A stretch of DNA of 64,000 nt from Paraburkholderia domus. Its GTDB lineage: Bacteria; Pseudomonadota; Gammaproteobacteria; Burkholderiales; Burkholderiaceae. Both the position numbers and the translations under genes were made by a program. Under the pieces are notes generated by a model. The model was not told the origin of the DNA and searched no databases. It worked only from the letters and a program-made list of their open reading frames with translations. The stretch covers positions 1 through 64,000 of the forward strand of contig NZ_CAJNAT010000027.1 in assembly GCF_905220705.1 (NCBI RefSeq). The letters are read 5' to 3'. Shown one piece after another: positions 16,461 through 27,851 of this stretch. The first letter of the stretch is position 1; every line of letters begins with the position of its first letter.

Positions 16461-18010
16461 GAGTGCAGTTAAAACCGGAGGCAGCCGGTGAGGCAGAGTA
16501 GCGATATATTTGTTGCCTTACGATCAATTGCGGAGGCTATCATGCGGATGATCATCGAGGCACGAATTGACGACGGCGTTGGCGGCGGCGAGGCAATACG
16601 ATTGGCTGAATTTGAACGGCTCGTCGGCGATCTGAAGCAACTGGGCCTAAACTTGGCTGAAGGCAGAAGTTTGGTACACGAGGCGCAGCGTGCATTGGTC
16701 TGCGCACAGACTCGTGTTGTTGTTTCGGCTTCCCTGAATTGCCCGCAGTGCGGCAGGGCATTATCGATCAAAGCGACCCATGCAATTCGATACCGAACGG
16801 TTTTCGGCAAAGTAACGATCGACAGCCCGCAGCTGTGCGTCTGCGAGTGCGTTCAAGACCAAAGCGCAAAATCGTTCAGCCCGCTCGCATTAGCGATGCC
16901 GCTGCGTGTCAGTCCTGAGCTCGAATACTTGCAAGTCAAGTGGGCAGCGCATCTTCCCTATGCGGTGGCGACGACGTTGCTAAAAGAGATTTTGCCGGTC
17001 GATCAAACGATCTCCACCTCAGGATTGAGGAATCGCGTATGGACGGTCGGCCAAGAACTCGACGATCACGCCGAAAGCGCGATTCGCGGTGAACGAGACT
17101 ATCCGCCGACCGATAGCAACGTCAAGATAACCGCTCTTGCGGTGGATTCTGCATGGCTGCGCCACCGGCCTTCTCGTAAAGAACAGGATGAAGCCAAGCT
17201 CTGGCAGTACTACGCTTCGAAGCGCCCACCGCCTACCGGGCGACACGTGAACATCATCGCCGGCCGTGCGGTTCGCGACGATGGCCGTTGCAAAGTTTAT
17301 GGATACGTCAATCGGGAGGTCACATCGGCCGCGACCCGACTTGATCATTTTCTCTCGGAGCAGGGCGTCGCGAATGATCAGAAAATCACGATCGTCTCTG
17401 ACGGCGCAGGCGAATTTGAGAAAGCCGTCGATGGATCCAAGAGGTCGTTGAATCGGATTTTGGATTGGTTTCACATTGCCATGAAATTTCGCGCGATCGA
17501 GCAATCGGCACAAAAATTTCCTCACCTGTTGGCGCCAAACGGGCACCCTGTACAAGACGAAATCGCGTCGGCGAAATGGCTGACATGGCACGGCAAGGGT
17601 TCCAAAGCCGTCGAAAGACTCAAGCGCATCCATGACATGTTCGGACTCGTACCGGAAGACTCGGCGCACATGGCTTTGTGGTGGAATCTACGAGGGACGT
17701 ATTGGTACCTGGAATCCAATTGCCAATACCTGGTCAAATACGGATGGCGCTATCGGCACGGCATGCCAATCAGCAGCAGTATCGCGGAATCGGCGGTCAA
17801 TGAAGTCGTGAGCTTGCGCTGTGCGAAGAAGCGGCAGATGCGCTGGACCAACAAGGGCGCGCACCTGCTCGTTCAGGTTCGGGTCGCCGTGCTAAACGGG
17901 GATCTAAAAATGCGGGAAATGCCGGAACCACTGCAATTCTTCGCAGAGCGGAAACGTGATGATCGCTGCCAACGTGTTGCCTAGCGCTGCCTCCGGTTTT
18001 GACTGCACTC
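16461..18010 (+). mobile_element. ISKra4-family element, copy 2
   Basis: This element of about 1550 bp has inverted repeats: GAGTGCAGTTAAAACCGGAG at the left and, inverted, GAGTGCAGTCAAAACCGGAG at the right (one mismatch in 20). It encodes one transposase divergent from that of copy 1, and its ends also differ, so the two are separate ISs. No target duplication is seen; it interrupts a GNAT pseudogene on the left. Confidence 0.85.
16542..17984 (+). CDS. ISKra4-family transposase
   Basis: The product has 480 residues and starts MRMIIEARIDDG after a GGAGG ribosome site. A CPQCG zinc-type pair, FGKVTIDSPQL, SPELEYLQVKWAAHLPYAVA, ITIVSDGAGEFEKAVDGS, ILDWFHIAMKF and SSSIAESAVNEVV follow, matching the family order seen in the copy at 8407-9867. 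The two proteins share the motif skeleton but differ widely between motifs. The reading frame is intact. Confidence 0.88.
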   Translation: MRMIIEARIDDGVGGGEAIRLAEFERLVGDLKQLGLNLAEGRSLVHEAQRALVCAQTRVVVSASLNCPQCGRALSIKATHAIRYRTVFGKVTIDSPQLCVCECVQDQSAKSFSPLALAMPLRVSPELEYLQVKWAAHLPYAVATTLLKEILPVDQTISTSGLRNRVWTVGQELDDHAESAIRGERDYPPTDSNVKITALAVDSAWLRHRPSRKEQDEAKLWQYYASKRPPPTGRHVNIIAGRAVRDDGRCKVYGYVNREVTSAATRLDHFLSEQGVANDQKITIVSDGAGEFEKAVDGSKRSLNRILDWFHIAMKFRAIEQSAQKFPHLLAPNGHPVQDEIASAKWLTWHGKGSKAVERLKRIHDMFGLVPEDSAHMALWWNLRGTYWYLESNCQYLVKYGWRYRHGMPISSSIAESAVNEVVSLRCAKKRQMRWTNKGAHLLVQVRVAVLNGDLKMREMPEPLQFFAERKRDDRCQRVA

Positions 18011-18102
18011 GTTAAATTCCCGCAGCGCTTGCAGCGCGCACCAGTAGATGATGGTGAAAGTGTGTGCGTAACGGCAGCAACGATCGCTGCATTAGCCGTG
18101 TG

Positions 18103-18996
18103 CTAAGCCGGTGGCCGTCCAGCGTCCTTTTCGATCAACACCTGATTGACCACCTCGAGGAAAGCCTGCACGAGCCGCGCAGCCTTACGCTCGGCGAGGC
18201 AGGCGACGTGTGCGTGGGTGACCACCTGCTCGCCCTGGATCGCCAGCTTGCGCAGTCGCGAGTCGTCAACATGTTCGCGCTCCGACACCGCCGCTATACC
18301 GAGCCCCAGTATGACCGCTTCGCGCACGGCCTCCCGGCTGCCCACTTCCAGCGAAAAGTTTGGCTCGATGCCGTGCTGGCGTAGTGCGTTTTCCAGCGCC
18401 TTGCGGGTGGTGGAACCCGGCTCGCGCATGATCGTGGGCTCATCGCGAAGCTCTTCCAGGCGGACGCTGCGCCGGCGCGCCAGCCGATGCGTCGCTGGAA
18501 CGATGATGACCAGCGGGTGCTTGCGATAGGGCACGTAATGGAGCAGGGGGTTGGCGCCGTATTGCGCCAGCACGGCGACGTCCGTTTCATACGACAGCAG
18601 GCCACGCACGGTTTCCTCCGAGTTGCCGAGCCGGATCGATACGTGCAATCCCGGATAGCGAAGATGGAACGCCGCGACGATTTCCATTGCATGAAGTGGC
18701 CCGACGGCGCCCACGTGGATGATTCCGGTGCTCAGGCCCGCCGATTCCTTCAGAAAGTCGATGGCCTCCTGTTCGTTGCCGAACATCCGCTGGGCGATCG
18801 CGAACAGGGTTTCGCCGGCTGCAGTCAACACGATCCGGCGGCCGCTGCGATGGAACAGCTCCACCCCGTAGCTTTCCTCCAGATCCCGCACCTGCGTGGT
18901 AACCGTCGGCTGGCTGACGTGCAGCGCCCGCGCTGCGGCCGTCACGCTGCCGTGCTTGCCGACGGCATAAAACGAGCGCAATTGAGTGAGTCGCAT
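18103..18996 (-). CDS. LysR-family regulator of the phosphonate gene block
   Basis: The product has 297 residues. The N-terminal winged helix-turn-helix (MRLTQLRSFYAVGKHGSVTA, HVSQPTVTTQVRDLEESYGV) is followed by a LysR substrate domain. The ATG at 18996 is the family-like start. The gene is divergent from the iron-dependent alcohol dehydrogenase, with a 116-bp shared promoter. LysR regulators tied to aminoethylphosphonate catabolism are known, and the neighbours (PhnA, PhnY) make that the likely role. The effector is probably a pathway intermediate; this is inference. Confidence 0.87.
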   Translation of the reverse strand: MRLTQLRSFYAVGKHGSVTAAARALHVSQPTVTTQVRDLEESYGVELFHRSGRRIVLTAAGETLFAIAQRMFGNEQEAIDFLKESAGLSTGIIHVGAVGPLHAMEIVAAFHLRYPGLHVSIRLGNSEETVRGLLSYETDVAVLAQYGANPLLHYVPYRKHPLVIIVPATHRLARRRSVRLEELRDEPTIMREPGSTTRKALENALRQHGIEPNFSLEVGSREAVREAVILGLGIAAVSEREHVDDSRLRKLAIQGEQVVTHAHVACLAERKAARLVQAFLEVVNQVLIEKDAGRPPA

Positions 18997-19112
18997 AGAT
19001 TGATTGAATACATCGACAGAAATATTTGTATTTTTACTATACACAGATATTTCCCATAATTCATCCGTAACGAACACTCACCTAATGAACACCCACCAAA
19101 CGAGGGGAGACG
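18997..19112. promoter_or_regulatory. Divergent LysR-type promoter with an AT-rich dyad
   Basis: The segment at about 19019-19053 forms an imperfect dyad, AAATATTTGTAT with ATACACAGATATTT, separated by seven bases. This fits a LysR recognition site (T-N11-A type) midway between the regulator and the alcohol dehydrogenase start codons. Confidence 0.5.
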
Positions 19113-20204
19113 ATGAACGGTGTTTTCTGGAATCCTGTAGAAGTGAATTTCGGTCCCGGCTGTATCGAGCGGCTACCCGAGATTCTCAATGGCCGCCGCG
19201 CCGTGGTTGTGACGTTTCCGGAGGCGGCGCAGCTCGGGCTCGTGCAGCGTGTGCGCGAGTTGTGCGGTGACAGCGTGGTTGCGGTGATCGACGACGTACA
19301 GCCGAACCCGGACGTCACGCACCTTGCGGGGATGTACCGCGATTTCTGGCAAAAGCACGCGGAATGCCCTGTCGTCGTCGCGATCGGCGGCGGCAGCGTA
19401 CTCGACACGGCGAAAGCGCTGATGGTCGGAACGCAAAGCAATGAGTTCGATGAATTACTGACCCTGCTCGACACGGGCAAGCCGTTCACACCGCCGCGCG
19501 TGAAGTCGCTGATCACGGTGCCGACGACCGCAGGCACCGGCAGCGAAGTGACGCCGTGGGCGACGATCTGGGATCGCACGATCAAGCAGCGCAAGTATTC
19601 GCTGCAGCTTCCGCAGACGTGGCCGGAAGCCGCGATCGTCGATCCGGATCTCACGCTGTCACTGCCACATTCGGTCACGGTGCAAAGTGGTCTCGATGCG
19701 CTGTCTCACGCGCTCGAAGCCATATGGAACGTCAACGCGAACCCGATCTCCGATGAATTCGCCGTGTCCGCCGCGCGCGACATGCTGGCCACGTTGCCGG
19801 CGCTCGCCGCGAATCTGCAGGACCGGAAGCTCCGCGAACAGGCTTCGCTCGCCGCGCTCAAGGCCGGGCTCGCGTTCTCGAATACGAAGACCGCCCTGGC
19901 TCATTCCATTTCGTATGAGATGACGATCCATCACGGGTTGCCTCACGGAATTGCCTGTTCATTCACGCTGCCGATGGTGCTGGACCTCGCGCTTGGAAAG
20001 AGCGCCGCGCGTGACGCGGTGCTCGCGAAAGTCTTCCCGTGTCCGCTGGCTGATGCGCGCGACTACCTGACCGGCTTTCTCGAAGCGCTCGGCGTGCGTA
20101 CCTCGTTTTCAAGCTACGGCGTGAGCGCCGAGGAGTCGGACCGGATGATCGCGCATGCATTGAGCGGTCCGCGCGGACGAAATTTCATCGCGGCAGCGGC
20201 CTGA
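19113..20204 (+). CDS. Iron-containing alcohol dehydrogenase associated with phosphonate metabolism
   Basis: The product has 363 residues of the group III (Fe-ADH) fold. The NAD(P)-binding GGGS turn is in VVAIGGGSVLDTAKALM; VPTTAGTGSEVTPWATI follows. Metal ligands are Asp and His in SGLDALSHALEAIWN, and two His in TIHHGLPHGIACS. A GGGGAG ribosome site precedes the ATG. It is the first gene of a phosphonate operon. Family relatives interconvert phosphonoacetaldehyde and 2-hydroxyethylphosphonate. Because no AEP transaminase is present here, the likely role is oxidation of hydroxyethylphosphonate to feed PhnY. Substrate direction is inferred, not seen. Confidence 0.85.
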   Translation: MNGVFWNPVEVNFGPGCIERLPEILNGRRAVVVTFPEAAQLGLVQRVRELCGDSVVAVIDDVQPNPDVTHLAGMYRDFWQKHAECPVVVAIGGGSVLDTAKALMVGTQSNEFDELLTLLDTGKPFTPPRVKSLITVPTTAGTGSEVTPWATIWDRTIKQRKYSLQLPQTWPEAAIVDPDLTLSLPHSVTVQSGLDALSHALEAIWNVNANPISDEFAVSAARDMLATLPALAANLQDRKLREQASLAALKAGLAFSNTKTALAHSISYEMTIHHGLPHGIACSFTLPMVLDLALGKSAARDAVLAKVFPCPLADARDYLTGFLEALGVRTSFSSYGVSAEESDRMIAHALSGPRGRNFIAAAA

Positions 20205-20384
20205 CGTTCGGGCACCGGCGAGACAACGGGAACAGCATCGCCGTACGGTGAGAGAGGGGGAACAGAGACATCCGGTTTCGCGCCGGCGCATCTTGCAGCA
20301 CAACAGAAGCCGCATGAACGGCAAGTGCAGGGGCAGCGGACGTCACACGGCGTCACGGGCCCGGCAACTATCAGGAGACAAGCA

Positions 20385-21689
20385 ATGGAAGCAGTGGATA
20401 TGGCAGGAGGCCCGGCAGCCAGCGTCGACACCAGGTCTGTGAAGTCGGTTGCCCTGGCCAGTCTGATCGGCACGACCGTCGAATGGTACGACTTTTTCCT
20501 CTACGGCACGATCACCGGACTCGTATTCGACAAGCTCTTCTTTCCGACCGGAAACGCTTTCGTTTCCACCATGCTGGCCTATACGGTGTACGCGGTCGGC
20601 TTTGCTACACGGCCGCTCGGTGGCGTGATCTTCGGCCATTTCGGCGACCGGTTCGGACGCAAGCCGTTGCTGGTGCTCACGCTTTCCATCATGGGCGTGT
20701 CCACGTTTCTGATCGGGATACTGCCAACCTATGCATCGATCGGCATCTGGGCACCGGCCTGTCTGTTGCTACTGCGTCTGCTGCAAGGCATCGGGCTGGG
20801 CGGCGAGTGGGGCGGTGCAGTGTTGATGGCGTTCGAGTACGCGCCTCGCAAACAGCGTGGTCTGTACGCGTCCTATCCGCAGATCGGGCTCGCAATCGGG
20901 CTGTGCCTGAGCAGCGGCGTGGTGGCCGCACTGACGACCTGGCTGACGCCTGACGCCTTCCTGCAATGGGGCTGGCGGGTCGCCTTCATGGCCAGCATCC
21001 TGCTCGTTGCCGTGGGCATGTTTATCCGTCTGCGCATCGTCGAAACACCCGCATTCACGAAGATCCGCGACACGCATGCGGTCGCCAAAGTACCGGCGCG
21101 CGAGGTATTCACCGACTACCGCGGCAATGTGCTACTGGGCTGGGGCGCGCGCTATATCGACGGTGTGATTTTCAACACGTATGCGGTGTTCTCGCTGAGC
21201 TACCTGATCGGCATCCACCACTATGCGAAGTCGGCGATCCTCGTGGCCGTGACGCTTGCCGCTTTTGTGCTGATGTTCATGATTCCGCTCGCGTCGCGTC
21301 TGTCGGACCGGATCGGCCGCCGCAAGGTGTTCGGCTGGGGTGCGCTGGCCTGTGGCCTGAGCGCGTGGCCGGCCTTTGCGGTCTTTCATTACTCCACCAG
21401 CCTCACTGCCGTGACGGCCACCATCGTGATCGTGATCGGTGTGATCTACGCGTTCGTCTACGGGCCCGAGGCTGCGCTGTTCTGCGAACTGTTCGATACG
21501 CGGGTGCGCTATAGCGGCATCTCGATCGTGTACCAGGTATCCGGCATTGTCTCCAGCTCGATCACACCGCTCGTCGCAACCGCGCTTCTGCACTACGGCA
21601 ATCTGCAGCCGTGGTGGATTGTGCTCTACATCGCGTGTGTCGGGCTGCTCAGCTCGGTTTGTACGTACTTCATGCGGCGCACGTTCTGA
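20385..21689 (+). CDS. MFS transporter, metabolite:H+ symporter type (phosphonate block)
   Basis: The product has 434 residues and about 12 transmembrane segments. Subfamily motifs are GTTVEWYDFFLYGTITGLVF in TM1, the loop 2-3 sequence GHFGDRFGRKPLLVLT, and LLQGIGLGGEWGGAVLM. An AGGAGA ribosome site at 20373-20378 selects the ATG at 20385. It lies between the alcohol dehydrogenase and phnA genes, so it probably imports the phosphonate. Most phosphonate users rely on ABC importers; use of a proton symporter is notable. The 180-bp gap before it holds no gene. Confidence 0.87.
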   Translation: MEAVDMAGGPAASVDTRSVKSVALASLIGTTVEWYDFFLYGTITGLVFDKLFFPTGNAFVSTMLAYTVYAVGFATRPLGGVIFGHFGDRFGRKPLLVLTLSIMGVSTFLIGILPTYASIGIWAPACLLLLRLLQGIGLGGEWGGAVLMAFEYAPRKQRGLYASYPQIGLAIGLCLSSGVVAALTTWLTPDAFLQWGWRVAFMASILLVAVGMFIRLRIVETPAFTKIRDTHAVAKVPAREVFTDYRGNVLLGWGARYIDGVIFNTYAVFSLSYLIGIHHYAKSAILVAVTLAAFVLMFMIPLASRLSDRIGRRKVFGWGALACGLSAWPAFAVFHYSTSLTAVTATIVIVIGVIYAFVYGPEAALFCELFDTRVRYSGISIVYQVSGIVSSSITPLVATALLHYGNLQPWWIVLYIACVGLLSSVCTYFMRRTF

Positions 21690-21715
21690 CTATCTGATCT
21701 CCAGGGGAATTTGAC

Positions 21716-23011
21716 ATGAATCCAGTTTCAACCATCGACGTCAACGGCCGAAGCTATCGCTTGCCGCGCCGGCCGACCGTTGTCGTGTGCATTGACGGCT
21801 GTGAGTACGACTATCTGTATCGGGCCGCCGCAGCGGGCGCCACGCCGTTCCTGCGCGAGGTGCTCGAAAATGGCACGGCGCTCTCCGCGAAATGTGTGAT
21901 GCCCTCCTTCACCAACCCGAACAACCTGTCGATCGTGTGCGGCGCACCGCCGGCCGTGCATGGCATCTGCGGCAACTATTTCTACGACCGCGATGCCGAC
22001 GAAGGCCGCGGCCGTGAGGTGCTGATGAACGATCCGCGCTATTTGCGGGCCGGCACCCTGCTGGCCGCTGCCGCCGAAGCGGGCTCCCGCGTCGCTGTGG
22101 TCACCGCGAAGGACAAGTTGCGCGCGCTGCTCGGCCACGGCCTGAATGGCATCTGTCTATCGGCAGAAAAGGCAAACGAGGCCACTGTCGAGGCGAACGG
22201 CATCGACCGGGTGTTGGAACGCGTGAACATGCCGCTGCCCGATGTGTACAGCGCGGCACTTTCCGAATTCGTCTTCGCGACCGGCGTATGGCTGCTCGAA
22301 AACGATCGCGTAGATCTGATGTATCTGTCGACGACCGACTACGTTCAGCACAAGTTTGCCCCGGGCACCGACGGCGCGAACGCGTTTTACGCGATGATGG
22401 ACCGGTATCTGTCGCGCCTGCACGAGCTGGGCGCCGTCATTGGCATCACGGCGGATCACGGGATGAATGCCAAGCACGATCCGAAGACGGGCGAGCCGAA
22501 CATCATCTATCTGCAGGACCTGCTGGACGACTGGTTTGGCCGCGGTGTCAAGGAGGGCGGCCCGCGTGTGATCCTGCCGATCACGGACCCGTACGTGCGC
22601 CACCACGGGGCGCTTGGCTCTTACGCGACGGTCTATCTGCCGGACGGAGACGACGGCGTCGCGCTGCGCAGGCGGCTGGCGGAATTACCGCATATCGAGG
22701 CGGTGTTGACCCGCGAAGAAGCGTGCACACGCTTCGAATTACCACCCGACCGGGTGGGCGATCTCGTCGTCATCAGCGACAAATCCTGGGTGCTCGGCAG
22801 CAGCGCCGCGGCGCACGATCTCTCGGGGCTGACGGTTCCCTTGCGCTCGCATGGCGGCTTGTCGGAGCAGACCGTGCCGCTGCTGTTCAACCGTCCACTT
22901 GCCGGCACGCTCGAAGGCCGGACCTTGAGGAATTTCGACGTATTCGATATCGCGTTGAATGCACTTCAGGAACAACCCGCCGTCGCACCTTTTCCGGAGC
23001 AGCACGCATGA
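21716..23011 (+). CDS. phnA: Phosphonoacetate hydrolase
   Basis: The product has 431 residues of the alkaline-phosphatase superfamily. It cleaves the C-P bond of phosphonoacetate, giving acetate and phosphate. All seven expected active-site residues are placed as in characterised PhnA: Asp27 (CIDGCEYDY), nucleophile Thr66 (PSFTNPNN), Asp208 and His212 (STTDYVQHK), Asp247 and His248 (TADHGMNAK) and His379 (RSHGGLSEQ). The name is therefore used with confidence. An AGGGGA ribosome site precedes the ATG. It overlaps phnY by four bases (ATGA), so the two are translationally coupled. Acetate released here could be activated by the acetyl-CoA synthetase at 25380. Confidence 0.95.
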   Translation: MNPVSTIDVNGRSYRLPRRPTVVVCIDGCEYDYLYRAAAAGATPFLREVLENGTALSAKCVMPSFTNPNNLSIVCGAPPAVHGICGNYFYDRDADEGRGREVLMNDPRYLRAGTLLAAAAEAGSRVAVVTAKDKLRALLGHGLNGICLSAEKANEATVEANGIDRVLERVNMPLPDVYSAALSEFVFATGVWLLENDRVDLMYLSTTDYVQHKFAPGTDGANAFYAMMDRYLSRLHELGAVIGITADHGMNAKHDPKTGEPNIIYLQDLLDDWFGRGVKEGGPRVILPITDPYVRHHGALGSYATVYLPDGDDGVALRRRLAELPHIEAVLTREEACTRFELPPDRVGDLVVISDKSWVLGSSAAAHDLSGLTVPLRSHGGLSEQTVPLLFNRPLAGTLEGRTLRNFDVFDIALNALQEQPAVAPFPEQHA

Positions 23012-24459
23012 ACACCATCGATCTGAAATCGCAGCAGTTCCGTGAAGAAGCGCTGCGTATCGACGGCAAGAAACTGATACGCGACCGCGTGATCGAGGTG
23101 ACCAACCCTTACACAGGGGACGTAGTGGGCACCGTGCCGAAGGCATCGGTCGACGACGTACGTGCGGCATACGACGCGGCGAAGCGTTACAAGCCGACGT
23201 TGTCACGCTTCGAGCGCGCGTCGATCCTCAACCGTGCCGCGGAACTCCTGCGCAGCCGCACCGAAGAGGCCGCCACGCTCATCACGCTCGAATCGGGTCT
23301 GTGCATGAAAGACTCGCGCTACGAGATCGGGCGCGTGGCCGATGTGTTCAACTTCTCCGCGAACGAGGCGTTGCGCGACGACGGCCAGGTGTTTTCCTGC
23401 GATCTCACGCCACACGGAAAGAAGCGCCGCGTGGTCACGCAACGCGAGCCGTTGCTGGGTGTCATCACTGCCATCACACCGTTCAATCACCCGATGAACC
23501 AGGTGGCGCACAAGATCGCGCCGGCGATCGCCACCAACAACCGTACCGTGCTGAAGCCGTCGGAAAAGGTGCCGCTATCCGCGTACTACCTGGCGGATTT
23601 GCTCTATGAAGCAGGCCTGCCGCCGCCGATGCTGCAGGTCGTGACCGGTGATCCTACGGAGATTGCCGACGAGCTGATCACGAACCCGAACGTCGCGCTG
23701 GTGACGTTCACGGGTGGCGTCGCCATCGGCAAATACATTGCCGAGCATGCAGGCTATCGACGCGTAATTCTCGAGCTGGGCGGCAACGATCCGCTGATCG
23801 TGATGGACGACGCCGATCTCGACCGCGCGTCGGACCTTGCGGTGCTCGGTTCGTACAAAAACTCCGGGCAACGCTGCACGGCCATCAAACGGATTCTGGT
23901 GCACCGGACGGTGGCGGATCAGTTCACTGACCTGGTGGTCGAGAAGACCCGGGCGTGGAAATGCGGTGATCCAGTTGACGCGAACACTGACATGGGTACG
24001 GTCATCGACAAAGCGGCCGCATCGCTGTTCGAAGCGCGTGTGAATCAGGCAATCGCGCAGGGCGCACGCCTGTTGATCGGCAACGAGCGCCAGGGCGCGC
24101 TCTTCCCACCGACGGTGCTGGATCGCGTTACGCCCGAGATGGAACTCGTTGCACAGGAGACGTTCGGTCCGGTCTCGCCAATCATTGCCTTCAACGACCT
24201 TGACGACGCCATCCGGATAGCCAACGGTACCGCGTATGGCCTGTCGTCCGGCGTCTGCACGGACAGTCTCGAGAACGTCACGCGTTTTGCGAATGAACTC
24301 AATGTGGGGACCGTCAACGTCTGGGAAGTTCCCGGCTACCGGATCGAGCTGACGCCGTTCGGCGGCATCAAGGATTCGGGACTGGGCCATAAGGAGGGTG
24401 TCCAGGAGGCGATGAAGAGCTTCACGAACGTGAAGACCTTTACGCTGCCTTGGGGCTGA
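23008..24459 (+). CDS. phnY: Phosphonoacetaldehyde dehydrogenase
   Basis: The product has 483 residues of the aldehyde dehydrogenase superfamily. The catalytic Cys290 lies in NSGQRCTAIKR and Glu256 in VILELGGNDP; the cofactor motif TFTGGVAIGK is present. It oxidises phosphonoacetaldehyde to phosphonoacetate for PhnA. The start overlaps the phnA stop. In well-studied operons phnWAY acts on 2-aminoethylphosphonate; here phnW is missing from the block and an iron alcohol dehydrogenase stands in its place. The family call rests on the phnA coupling as well as on sequence. Confidence 0.93.
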   Translation: MNTIDLKSQQFREEALRIDGKKLIRDRVIEVTNPYTGDVVGTVPKASVDDVRAAYDAAKRYKPTLSRFERASILNRAAELLRSRTEEAATLITLESGLCMKDSRYEIGRVADVFNFSANEALRDDGQVFSCDLTPHGKKRRVVTQREPLLGVITAITPFNHPMNQVAHKIAPAIATNNRTVLKPSEKVPLSAYYLADLLYEAGLPPPMLQVVTGDPTEIADELITNPNVALVTFTGGVAIGKYIAEHAGYRRVILELGGNDPLIVMDDADLDRASDLAVLGSYKNSGQRCTAIKRILVHRTVADQFTDLVVEKTRAWKCGDPVDANTDMGTVIDKAAASLFEARVNQAIAQGARLLIGNERQGALFPPTVLDRVTPEMELVAQETFGPVSPIIAFNDLDDAIRIANGTAYGLSSGVCTDSLENVTRFANELNVGTVNVWEVPGYRIELTPFGGIKDSGLGHKEGVQEAMKSFTNVKTFTLPWG

Positions 24460-24495
24460 CAACAAGCGATAACGAGGGACAACGGGGAGAATGCG

Positions 24496-25182
24496 ATGCC
24501 GGACAATATCGAACTGATCGCAAGGCTGCTGTTTGCCGCGGTGCTGGGCGGCGCCATCGGCTTCGAGCGGGAGCGGTTTGCGTTTCCGGCCGGACTGCGC
24601 ACACATATGCTGGTGTGCGTGGCGTCCTCGCTAGTGATGATCGTCTCGGCGTTCGGCTTCGAGGACACCCGCTCGATGCCGAACATCGCCCTCGATCCCT
24701 CACGTGTCGCCGCGCAGGTGGTGTCGGGAATCGGCTTTCTCGGCGCCGGTGCGATCCTGCTGCGCGGTGAGGTGGTGCGAGGGCTGACCACGGCGGCGAG
24801 TGTCTGGGCCGTCGCGGGCATCGGACTTGCGGCGGGTGGTGGACTGTACGTGCTAGCGCTGGCGGCAACGGTGATCATTCTGACGACACTCGCGTGGGTC
24901 AAGCCTGTCGCACGCCAGTTGCGTACGAAAGGGAAACTGCGCCGGGAGCTACGGCTTCAGGTCGATCGGGGGGCGATCACGCTGCCGGTGTTGTGCCGGG
25001 TGTTCGGTGACGACGGGCCGCGTATCCGACAGATCAGTGTAAGCGCCGACGACGAAAACGAACAGCAGGAACTGATCACAATTTCGCTGTCGCGCATGTC
25101 CACCGACGAATTTGCTGCCTATCGGAACATGCTCTGTGAGCTGATCGGCGTGCGCGAGGTCGAGGAGATCGAGGTGCACTGA
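24496..25182 (+). CDS. mgtC: MgtC/SapB-family membrane protein
   Basis: The product has 228 residues. Four to five hydrophobic segments fill residues 1-140, with family motifs RLLFAAVLGGAIGFERER near the start and GFLGAGAILLRGEVVRGLTT. The cytoplasmic C-terminal domain of about 85 residues resembles the ACT-like domain of MgtC. MgtC proteins affect Mg2+ adaptation and F-ATPase or phosphate balance. It lies 36 bases after phnY and may share its transcript; a link to phosphate released by PhnA is possible. A truncated second copy lies at 10061-10166. Confidence 0.87.
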   Translation: MPDNIELIARLLFAAVLGGAIGFERERFAFPAGLRTHMLVCVASSLVMIVSAFGFEDTRSMPNIALDPSRVAAQVVSGIGFLGAGAILLRGEVVRGLTTAASVWAVAGIGLAAGGGLYVLALAATVIILTTLAWVKPVARQLRTKGKLRRELRLQVDRGAITLPVLCRVFGDDGPRIRQISVSADDENEQQELITISLSRMSTDEFAAYRNMLCELIGVREVEEIEVH

Positions 25183-25379
25183 CGGGGGACTCCTCCCTCG
25201 CGGCTCAAGGGGGATGTGGTTGATGGGCTGGGGGCGGCCCGACGTGGATCCCGACAATTCTCGCGCGGACGGGTCGCTACTGGTGCCGCGTCGGGGACTT
25301 CAATGCGGTCAATACGACGAAACACGTGGCCTGCGCGCTGATGCAGGTTTTACGTTCGATTTTCGCCAAGGGGTTGTCG

Positions 25380-27362
<1,983 letters not shown>

Positions 27363-27498
27363 GGCTACGCTGAAGAAGCCGCCGCTTTCGCCGACGGCTT
27401 GCTGCTGAATTTCGGAATGCGAGATCAGCGACGCGATGGGTTCGATCTGCTGGCCCTGAAGGGCCTTATAAGCGGGTCTCTCGACCCACTTTGGTCGC

Positions 27499-27715
27499 TC
27501 ATCCTGGCGCAAAATCATGCGTCAGATAGGTGGCCAAGCGGGTTCGCAGTTTCGTGAAATCGCGATCCGGATATCGATTTGCATTCGTCCCTGCCTCGGC
27601 TATCGCTTCGGCGATGCTCGCAACCAACCCTTGCGAAGGCGGATCGGGATGCATTGCAATGTTTCGCATGTATCCGACTGAAGGCGCAGTCGTGAATATA
27701 GTAGCTCTTTCATGA
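27499..27715 (-). pseudogene. N-terminal fragment of a HisC-like aminotransferase
   Basis: The minus-strand frame reads MRNIAMHPDPPSQGLVASIA and NANRYPDRDFTKLRTRLATY, which resembles the start of histidinol-phosphate aminotransferases, including the NRYPD motif. It ends HDFAPG and then a TGA, where homologues continue into the PLP domain. The remaining ~300 residues are absent, so the gene was cut near 27500. The 136 bases between it and the acs stop hold no gene, nor do those at 27716-27851. Confidence 0.55.
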
Positions 27716-27851
27716 GGCAAAGCGCCGATCCAGCGTTACGCTGAATGTATGAACGAACCGTCGTTGCTCGGCCCGCGTCGAGCTCAGTCCGACCTGGAGC
27801 AGCGTTCGACCTGCCGCGATGGCAATCACCGCTTACGAGGTACAGCCGCCA